Source of the DNA: a virus
Reading direction: 5' to 3' (one strand)
Virus record (IMG/VR): IMGVR_UViG_3300003937_000081
Span: 24,074-88,073 of that record
DNA: 64,000 nt
Both the position numbers and the translations under genes were made by a program. The notes under the pieces were generated by a model, which saw nothing but the letters and a program-made list of their open reading frames with translations, was not told the origin of the DNA and did not search any database. Of the stretch, positions 28,233 to 34,505 are shown in pieces (within the stretch, counting starts at the first letter, position 1; every line of letters begins with the position of its first letter).

Positions 28233-28235
28233 ATA

Positions 28236-28649
28236 TTATTGTTTTCTAGATGCTAAAGAATCTTTAGCTTTTTTTCTTAATTCTTTTGCTTCTTTTTTAT
28301 CATCTTTCCAAGTAGATTTATCTTTTGCAAAGTGAATAGCTGCAGCCTCTTCTAATAATTCAATTTCTTTAGAGTTATATCCAATTTCATACCATGTTTC
28401 TTTCATGCTTTCTAATTTAATCATGAAGTCAGCTTCTAGTTGTTTATCTATAGCTTCCCTTCTTATAGATTGAATCTTTTCTCCAGTTTTCATATTTTCA
28501 GCTCTGAAGTTTGCACGAATAGGATCTAAGAAATTCTTTTTACTAAGATATTTTAATACACCTTGTTGTTTTAATCTGTATCTACGCTCTCTACGATTAG
28601 GAATCGCTTGCGTCTCTGTCTTTTGTGCTTGTGTTGTTTGTTCTTCCAT
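28236..28649 (-). CDS. Hypothetical basic helical protein
   Basis: The product is 137 residues, rich in Lys, Glu, Gln and Arg and predicted almost fully helical (IPNRRERRYRLKQQGVLKYL, KSTWKDDKKEAKELRKKAKD). The ATG at 28649 lies 53 bases inside the end of the upstream gene, in another frame, an unusually long overlap for this genome. A nucleic-acid binding or chaperone role would fit the charge, without proof. Confidence 0.55.
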   Translation of the reverse strand: MEEQTTQAQKTETQAIPNRRERRYRLKQQGVLKYLSKKNFLDPIRANFRAENMKTGEKIQSIRREAIDKQLEADFMIKLESMKETWYEIGYNSKEIELLEEAAAIHFAKDKSTWKDDKKEAKELRKKAKDSLASRKQ

Positions 28650-29196
28650 TATAATAATTATTAATAAATGATTCGATTTGTTCTTTTAACTGCTCTCTTA
28701 GGTTATCTATCTGATCTTCTACGAGCGCTCCAATTTGGCCATTCAAGTCTTTTTTAGTGATGTCCATCTGATCTTTAAGCAATGCATATATTTCTTTAGA
28801 AGGAATATTAATTTTAACAGGCATAGAAGCTTTGTTTTTTGCACTCATTTTTTTGAGCATCTCTTGCATTACATTAACCTCAGCTGCTGGTTCTGCATCT
28901 CTTTTTGGTCTTACTGGTCTTGCAGCTTCGGGTTCTGCATCTCTTTTTGGTCTTACTGGTCTTGCAGATTCTGTGTTTTCAGATACAATTCCACCAAAAT
29001 CTTTTGCTATTTGATGCGCTTGATCTATATCAGAAGCCGGGAGTAGAAATTCTGTAACAACATTTATGTTACATCTAGTACCATCTGTAAATTCTAACCA
29101 CTGTTTATCTGTTTGAATTTCAGATATCTCTACAACTTCACCTGATCTTTCTGATTTAACCCAAACATAAAATTGATTCGTCTCTTTTTTACTCAT
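28597..29196 (-). CDS. Hypothetical protein with duplicated ARPVRPKRDAEP segment
   Basis: The product is 199 residues from the ATG at 29196 (MSKKETNQFYVWV). A longer TTG start at 29229 would run into the upstream gene, so I reject it. The N-terminal domain is beta-rich (EVVEISEIQTDKQWLEFTDG). A tandem 14-residue repeat follows (ARPVRPKRDAEPEA then ARPVRPKRDAEPAA), with near-identical DNA. The C-terminus is a long helix (LNGQIGALVEDQIDNLREQL) likely to oligomerise. The last 53 bases overlap the next gene. Function not recognised. Confidence 0.6.
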   Translation of the reverse strand: MSKKETNQFYVWVKSERSGEVVEISEIQTDKQWLEFTDGTRCNINVVTEFLLPASDIDQAHQIAKDFGGIVSENTESARPVRPKRDAEPEAARPVRPKRDAEPAAEVNVMQEMLKKMSAKNKASMPVKINIPSKEIYALLKDQMDITKKDLNGQIGALVEDQIDNLREQLKEQIESFINNYYNGRTNNTSTKDRDASDS

Positions 29197-29200
29197 GATT

Positions 29201-29431
29201 TTATTTATTAATATCTGTATCCATTTCATTTTTTACAAATATTTGTTTGTATTCATTATATGCGAAATCTGTAAAAGGTTTAATAAATATATGTGATTCG
29301 TTTGATCCAATAGTGGCATCAGACTTTTGAAATCGTCTCAGCCAATGTTTACCAAATTCTATTTCACCTAATTTTTCTAGTTGTTCTTGTAGGCTTTCTA
29401 CTTCAGGAAGCCATAATTTGTTAAATCCCAT
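29201..29431 (-). CDS. Hypothetical small protein
   Basis: The product is 76 residues from ATG 29431, containing LPEVESLQEQLEKLGEIEFG followed by KHWLRRFQKSDATIGSNES. It reads as a short amphipathic helix and a small alpha/beta part. It lies 10 bases downstream of the disrupted lipoprotein frame and 4 bases before the next start. Unknown function. Confidence 0.5.
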   Translation of the reverse strand: MGFNKLWLPEVESLQEQLEKLGEIEFGKHWLRRFQKSDATIGSNESHIFIKPFTDFAYNEYKQIFVKNEMDTDINK

Positions 29432-29441
29432 TTATTTTATT

Positions 29442-30017
29442 TTAGTTACCTCTTCTAGTATTAGATCCACTTTTTCTAGTTGTCGTAGTTGGTCTAGAAT
29501 TATTCGTGGGTCTTGTGTTATTGTTATATGTAGGTCTTGTGTTATTGTTTCTAATTACTGGCCTTGTATTATTCCTAGGTCTTGTATTATTGTTTCTAAT
29601 AACTGGTACTCTCGGCTTCTCTCTAATAACCCTAGGTTTTGTATTGTTATTAACTGGTGTGTTTTGATTTAGATATACTCTAGGTTTTGTATTAGTCCTA
29701 GTATTAGTGTTAGTATTGACTCTGGTATTAGTTCTAACTCTTCTATTATTAACTACTTCATTACTAATTGAACCTCTTCGACCATTAACACGTACCGTAT
29801 TTGATCTATTTCTATAGTATGGCACGTTAGTACCTCTATATCTACTATAGAACCCATTGTTCCAGCCCCAGTTATTATAGTAACCATTTCCATAATAAAC
29901 ATTGCCCATCCAGTTGTTATATCCCCAACCGTGATTATTCCAACCATAGTAGACTCCATAGCCCCATCTATCATATCCAAATGGTGACCATCTATGAAAC
30001 TCCAATAATAGTTATTC
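29442..30017 (-). CDS. Frame-shifted continuation of the lipoprotein (W/Y/N/R-rich tail)
   Basis: This frame has no ATG near its beginning; it opens just after a TAA at 30014-30012, and its first possible start is a TTG at 30005. It encodes about 184 residues with striking composition: first Trp, Tyr, Gly and Asn (HRWSPFGYDRWGYGVYYGWN), then Arg, Asn and Thr (RVNTNTNTRTNTKPRVYLNQ, RNNNTRPTYNNNTRP). Such tails are typical of surface lipoproteins of Bacteroidetes. If ribosomes slip back one base after TTC at 29996 in the upstream frame, the joint reads NNYYWSF|HRWSPFGYDRW without a break. I therefore treat it as the true C-terminal part of the lipoprotein. Confidence 0.55.
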
Positions 30018-30295
30018 CATCTAGAATCATATCGCCTTCCTAGTAATCTATTATTCCAATCAAACGATCTCGGTTGACTCAAAGCATATCGTGCAAAGTC
30101 CAATCTAAAACCTATATCTGTTCTTAATTTATTTCTAAACTGAAATTCACTTAATGTGTCTATCTTAACATCATCTGAAACCACTATATAATTTTCGTCT
30201 TCATATATTGGATCATGGTTAAGCGTAGACAATTGCCAACTGGCTCCGCATGATGATAACATAATTAACGAGATAATTGCAAGTAGTTTTTTCAT
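29753..30295 (-). CDS. Lipoprotein, zero-frame (N-terminal part authentic)
   Basis: This frame starts at ATG 30295 with a lipoprotein signal peptide: MKKLLAIISLIMLSSC has a charged start, a hydrophobic core and lipobox L-S-S-C, so the mature protein would begin at Cys16 and be lipidated. The first approximately 100 residues look genuine (YIVVSDDVKIDTLSEFQFRN). From about residue 101 onward the sequence turns into Met/Ile/Gly/Thr-rich nonsense (IDGHHLDMIDGAMESTMV), while another frame carries coherent W/Y/N-rich sequence. Either a -1 frameshift (programmed or mutational) or a sequence error at about 29996-30004 separates the two. A phage lipoprotein could alter the host surface, for example in superinfection exclusion; that is inference. 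Confidence 0.65.
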   Translation of the reverse strand: MKKLLAIISLIMLSSCGASWQLSTLNHDPIYEDENYIVVSDDVKIDTLSEFQFRNKLRTDIGFRLDFARYALSQPRSFDWNNRLLGRRYDSRWNNYYWSFIDGHHLDMIDGAMESTMVGIITVGDITTGWAMFIMEMVTIITGAGTMGSIVDIEVLTCHTIEIDQIRYVLMVEEVQLVMK

Positions 30296-30306
30296 AATAA
30301 TAGATT

Positions 30307-32037
30307 TTATTTTATAGTCTTAACCCTCTCTGTGAAACTTGGAGGGAAGAATCCTGGTTTATATATCAAACTTCTGAAGCATGCATCTAAAACATAAGTC
30401 ACTGCCCAATCATTTTCATTTCTTACAGATCTTCCAACACCTTGCATAATGCTAATTCCAGTTTTCCAATCGTACCACTCATTTGACGTTTGCATTTTAG
30501 CTTTAATTAAAGGATCACCTAATGATGGGTATGGAACTTTAAAGAATATTTGAAATCTACTTATATCATCCTTTAAATCTAAACCTTCTAATAACGAAGG
30601 TCCCATCAATACAGCACCTTCTTTCTTTTTAAACAAATCTAACATTACCGATTTCTCTTTGGAGTTTTCATAATCCATAAGTCTAAATGTATGTTTAGAA
30701 TTTTGTTTTATAAAATTAGTAAATGCATAAGATCCAGTATGTATAACACCACGCTGACCTTTATGTTTAGATATAATCTGATCTAAGATTTCTACAACTT
30801 TAGGTAAACTTTTTTCTCTTTCTCTAAACGAAAGCTTATGTCTATTAACAAATACAATAGGAGATTTATCATAATTAAACACATTGTCCATTCTGATAAA
30901 CTTAGCGTTCTTAATTCCCATTATCTTAACAAATGCCTTAGGATCTCCAATAGTTGCACTCATAAAAACTTTAAAGTCAGCCTTCTCATGTAGATATTTA
31001 TTAATCATTAAACTTTCTTCTACACACATGAATTTTGCTTCATGTTCGTTTTGATCTAAAACCATTTTATCAATTCCAACTTCTTTGATCAAACTTAAAT
31101 AATCTTCAACTTTACAATGAACGTCCTTAAGTCTATCAAAATGTCCAAATGAAGTTTGCCAATCTTTTGGTACTCCAGTATTTCCGTATCTTCTTTTAGC
31201 TAATTTATTAGCAATCTTTCTGACTTTACCAAAACCGTGCAATATTCTTTCAAATTCACTCATAGCCGAAAACACATCATGTTTGTCACCTGACATCATT
31301 TCATTTACAAGATGTTGTATTTTATTTTTTGTATATGTGGCTTCTTGAAATCCTTGCTTACTTGCAAATCTATTTAAAGTTACCATTTTGTCTACAATAG
31401 TTTGATCTATTCTAGGGCTAAAATGACTTTGAACTATATCGTCAACTCTATGTGCTTCGTCAAAGAAAACAAAATCACGTTGTTCAAATGGCACTGTTCT
31501 TTCTTCTTGTTCCATTTTGGCCTCAACATAATTTCTTTGAATTAACCAAAAAGAATAATTTAATAAAGAGATAGGTTGATCTATCGCTCTTCGTCTATTT
31601 TGAAGATATTCACATGATCCATAACATGATAAAGATTCTGCTTGTTCATATCCCATTCCTTTTAGTTTACAATCTCCGAGGGAAAATGGCAGACCATTAA
31701 CAGAACATTCATAATTATCAACTCCCTTAATTGATGGCCATCGTAATCCATATTTATAAAAGTCAGACTCATATTGATCCTGGAGACTCAGGTCACTAGT
31801 TACCATATAGCCTCTATTACCAAGTTCTTTTAATACATGTGCTGACCACATAGCTATAAGTGATTTACCAGCACCAGTGGGTGCATCAATGACTAATGTT
31901 GATTTTGGATCCTCTAAATATGTTTCACATATCTTAGTAACAATTTCTCTTTGTCCTTTTCTAAATGTAAAAGATTCTCCAAATACATTTTCGTCTAATG
32001 TTTTTTGAATAATTTGATCTATAGATCGTTCCAACAT
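30307..32037 (-). CDS. DNA helicase of the XPD/DinG family with Fe-S cysteines
   Basis: The product is 576 residues. Walker A is APTGAGKS (52-59) and motif II is DEAH (193-196). Between them lie four Cys (111, 123, 138, 142), with spacing like the 4Fe-4S domain of DinG/XPD. The C-terminal helicase domain has EGLDL, the PYPSLGDP segment and motif VI QGVGRSVRNENDWA. This is a 5'-3' superfamily-2 helicase fold acting on forked DNA, R-loops or repair intermediates. ATG 32037 overlaps the end of the dCMP deaminase gene by 19 bases, indicating coupling. T4 dda and uvsW are different families, so this may be a lineage-specific replication or recombination helicase. Confidence 0.87.
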   Translation of the reverse strand: MLERSIDQIIQKTLDENVFGESFTFRKGQREIVTKICETYLEDPKSTLVIDAPTGAGKSLIAMWSAHVLKELGNRGYMVTSDLSLQDQYESDFYKYGLRWPSIKGVDNYECSVNGLPFSLGDCKLKGMGYEQAESLSCYGSCEYLQNRRRAIDQPISLLNYSFWLIQRNYVEAKMEQEERTVPFEQRDFVFFDEAHRVDDIVQSHFSPRIDQTIVDKMVTLNRFASKQGFQEATYTKNKIQHLVNEMMSGDKHDVFSAMSEFERILHGFGKVRKIANKLAKRRYGNTGVPKDWQTSFGHFDRLKDVHCKVEDYLSLIKEVGIDKMVLDQNEHEAKFMCVEESLMINKYLHEKADFKVFMSATIGDPKAFVKIMGIKNAKFIRMDNVFNYDKSPIVFVNRHKLSFREREKSLPKVVEILDQIISKHKGQRGVIHTGSYAFTNFIKQNSKHTFRLMDYENSKEKSVMLDLFKKKEGAVLMGPSLLEGLDLKDDISRFQIFFKVPYPSLGDPLIKAKMQTSNEWYDWKTGISIMQGVGRSVRNENDWAVTYVLDACFRSLIYKPGFFPPSFTERVKTIK

Positions 32038-32525
32038 ATAACTTCATTTACTTCGATACCAGCTTTCTTTAATAATTCTACTCCGCCCATATCTCTATAG
32101 TCTTCTGAATAAAATACTCGCTTAATACCTGATTGAATAATTAATTTTGCGCAGTCAAAGCATGGACATGTGGTCACGTACATATCTGCACCCTCAGAAG
32201 AAAGTGTAGATTTACTGATTTTTGCCAACGCATTTGATTCTGCATGCAATACTTCTCGTTTAGTTACCTCTTTAGAACAACAAACACCTTCACATTCATA
32301 TCCCTTCTCTATTAGAATTTGCATATGATCAGGATTGTCTACATATCTGATTTGTTCCTCTTCACAGTCATTATCAAAGTCATATGGCGTACCATTGTAA
32401 CCCGTTGATATAATCTGAGTATCTTTTACAATAATACATCCAACGCGTCTACGTTTAGCGTAAGATAATTTGGCTATTTGGTAAGCCATTTGCATGTATA
32501 TTAATTCTACTGGAATTCTAGGCAT
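32019..32525 (-). CDS. dCMP deaminase
   Basis: I start this at ATG 32525 (MPRIPVELIYMQ), giving 168 residues; an in-frame ATG at 32552 falls inside the upstream terminator hairpin and is unlikely. The zinc-binding HAE motif (LHAESNALAK) and the PCxxC motif (TTCPCFDCAKLI) are intact, and the N-terminal RRRVGCIIVKDTQIISTGYN and TPYDFDND segments match dCMP/cytidine deaminases. A Cys/His group (KGYECEGVCCSKEV) may bind a second Zn as in T4 Cd. The enzyme converts dCMP to dUMP, feeding dTTP synthesis during phage replication. Confidence 0.9.
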   Translation of the reverse strand: MPRIPVELIYMQMAYQIAKLSYAKRRRVGCIIVKDTQIISTGYNGTPYDFDNDCEEEQIRYVDNPDHMQILIEKGYECEGVCCSKEVTKREVLHAESNALAKISKSTLSSEGADMYVTTCPCFDCAKLIIQSGIKRVFYSEDYRDMGGVELLKKAGIEVNEVICWNDL

Positions 32526-32534
32526 ATTGTCTCT

Positions 32535-32573
32535 TAAATAAAAAGGGTCCATGTATTATACATGAACCCTTTA
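32535..32573 (-). terminator. Rho-independent terminator
   Basis: On the minus strand a stem of about 13 bp (AAAGGGTTCATGT paired with ACATGGACCCTTT) is followed by a run of T. It lies 27 bases downstream of the acidic-protein stop and covers the alternative upstream start of the deaminase. Confidence 0.8.
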
Positions 32574-32599
32574 AAAAGTTTAATCCGATGATACTTGGA

Positions 32600-33292
32600 T
32601 TATTTTGCTTCGTACATTTCTTTAAGCTCATCAATCTTTTTATTATAAGCTTCTTTAATACCGTTTAGACATGCTTCGTACATTTCTTTAGTAAGTCCTT
32701 CTCCATGTATCTCAGCGTTCGCATCTTCTGCTGATTGAGCAACTAATGTTGCAGCTAATGTTGCGTTTTCTTTAAGGTATGATTCTACAGTGTGGTCAGG
32801 ATAGTCATCTTTGTCATATTCACATGCTTCTTTGACGGCAGATTCATATGCCTCTGTCATCATTTCTGAAACCGCTTTTGCAACCTCTTCAGTTTCTTCT
32901 GCTTCATTAGTTGATTCCGAAACTGCACTTAATATACGCTTAATTTTTTTTCTATAACTTCCTAGTGCTTTATCTAATTGGGCATCTACTGTATAGAATG
33001 ATTTTAACTGAGGTGTGTCTTCTAATGTCATTTCAATTTCTGTACGAACATCATCCACAGAATCCATTGCCGAATTGAATTTTTTTTCAAAATCTTCATC
33101 AACCTCTTCAGCCTCTTCAACTTCTTCAGTTTCTTCAGTTTCCGCTTCTTTTTCGTCTTCGTCTTCTTTTTCTACTTCGATTTCATACTCTCCGTCTACT
33201 TTGATTTCGATTTCGTCTTCAGCCAATTTGTCAGTATTTGCTAGATTTTTATTAGCAGCATACTCTTCGAATGATAATATTTTTTTGTCCAT
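32600..33292 (-). CDS. Highly acidic protein, possible scaffold/internal protein
   Basis: The product is 230 residues. After MDKKILSFEEYAANKN, a leader with some likeness to the MKYIKLFE group, comes a very acidic block (residues about 35-70: EVEKEDEDEKEAETEETEEV). Helical segments follow (AVSEMMTEAYESAVKEACEY, NGIKEAYNKKIDELKEMYEA). Acid-rich helical proteins of this size are found as prohead core or scaffold proteins and as DNA mimics. The gene is the last of the leader-bearing cluster and ends at a strong terminator. Role inferred, not shown. Confidence 0.55.
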   Translation of the reverse strand: MDKKILSFEEYAANKNLANTDKLAEDEIEIKVDGEYEIEVEKEDEDEKEAETEETEEVEEAEEVDEDFEKKFNSAMDSVDDVRTEIEMTLEDTPQLKSFYTVDAQLDKALGSYRKKIKRILSAVSESTNEAEETEEVAKAVSEMMTEAYESAVKEACEYDKDDYPDHTVESYLKENATLAATLVAQSAEDANAEIHGEGLTKEMYEACLNGIKEAYNKKIDELKEMYEAK

Positions 33293-33328
33293 GTTGTGTT
33301 GTTGATTTTTATTATATATCTTAATATA

Positions 33329-33811
33329 TTATAACGTTTCTATTTTGTTGTTTTTCATCCATGCATCTAGTTCTCTTTCTGCTCTGTCGAAAAGTTTATT
33401 TCTGTTAATATTTAATCCAAATGAATTAAAATAATTTTTCATTAGATAGTAAGCAGGTTCTACTGATTCTTCATTAGCAACCATATCACTAACATGCTTC
33501 GAAACTTCATATGCATAATAGGCTGATTTTTCTGCCATAGGGTTTGTCATAGCATTATAGAATTCTCCACCATAAAATTTACCTACTATATCTCCAAACT
33601 TTTGCTTCATTTCTATCCATGAAATTCCTTCTAATCCAATCCATAATTTAGCTTGAACCGCCTTAGTATCTTTTCTAATAAAACCTTCCTTTGCCATATC
33701 CTTAGATATCTCTATGATCTTCTTGGGAATCGGTAGTTTACCGTTATCTTTTTCCCAGTCCTTGATCTCTTTATCATTTACAAATGATTCAAATAATTTA
33801 ATATATTTCAT
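33329..33811 (-). CDS. Putative internal head protein (MKYIKLFE leader)
   Basis: A 160-residue protein beginning MKYIKLFESFVNDKE, sharing its first eight residues with several neighbours. The remainder is helical and mixed-charge (IPKKIIEISKDMAKEGFIRK, ELDAWMKNNKIETL) with no motif I recognise. The shared leader followed by unrelated domains is the hallmark of capsid-targeting sequences in T4-like phages, where the prohead protease later trims the leader. It follows the next leader-bearing gene by 4 bases. Function after packaging unknown. Confidence 0.6.
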   Translation of the reverse strand: MKYIKLFESFVNDKEIKDWEKDNGKLPIPKKIIEISKDMAKEGFIRKDTKAVQAKLWIGLEGISWIEMKQKFGDIVGKFYGGEFYNAMTNPMAEKSAYYAYEVSKHVSDMVANEESVEPAYYLMKNYFNSFGLNINRNKLFDRAERELDAWMKNNKIETL

Positions 33812-33815
33812 ATTA

Positions 33816-34502
33816 TTATGCCTTTGATCTTTTTTTAATCGTCTTTAGCTTTGCTTTCAAAGCTAATTGGTTTTTTTGAACAGCTATTTTCATGCCATCA
33901 ACAGAAGTTTGTTGCATTTGTGATTTTAACAATGCCGTTTCTATTTTATCAGCTGGTTCTTTTGATTTATCTTTAGACATCTTATTTATTTTCTCAATAA
34001 AATCTTTGTTTTTCTTAGATAAACTCTTTTGTTTTTTAGAAAGATCTTTTATTTTTTCTTTATCTGTTTTTGGTTTACTTTTCTTTTTCTCTAGAATAAA
34101 TTGATCTAAAGATAAAACACTAACCATTTCTTCAACTTTACTCATCTTTTTAGATAGTTCCATTGCCCAATCAACTCCTTCATCTCCACCCCATATTAAC
34201 CAAGAAACATAACCTTTATCTTTCCATGGAGTTTCTTTTAATTCAGGTTTAATAGATGAATTTTTTCTATGTCTATTAAATGAAGCCATACGTTTTACTG
34301 TATCTCCAGATATGTTTTCACCTTTAGCTAATTGATGTGCTCTTGCCCAACCAACTGCAGTTCCAGCGTCCACTTCTTCGCGACCATACTTTTCTTTCCA
34401 ATCGATTGCCATTTGAGCATTTTTCTTTGCCGCTTCTGGATAATCGCTGTAAGTATCGTCATCTCTGACTTCAGATTCTAAAAACAATTTAATATACTTC
34501 AT
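33816..34502 (-). CDS. Putative internal head protein with phage-conserved KKNAQMAIDWKEKYG domain
   Basis: The product is 228 residues. It begins MKYIKLFLESEVRDDD, then contains a compact domain (YPEAAKKNAQMAIDWKEKYG, AGTAVGWARAHQLAKGENI, RMASFNRHRKNS, WLIWGGDEGVDWAMELS). I recall this arrangement in many phage and prophage proteins without an assigned function. The C-terminal approximately 80 residues are very basic and helical (KEKIKDLSKKQKSLSKKNKD), compatible with DNA contact inside the capsid. ATG 34502 lies 3 bases from the previous stop. Confidence 0.6.
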   Translation of the reverse strand: MKYIKLFLESEVRDDDTYSDYPEAAKKNAQMAIDWKEKYGREEVDAGTAVGWARAHQLAKGENISGDTVKRMASFNRHRKNSSIKPELKETPWKDKGYVSWLIWGGDEGVDWAMELSKKMSKVEEMVSVLSLDQFILEKKKSKPKTDKEKIKDLSKKQKSLSKKNKDFIEKINKMSKDKSKEPADKIETALLKSQMQQTSVDGMKIAVQKNQLALKAKLKTIKKRSKA

Positions 34503-34505
34503 GTA

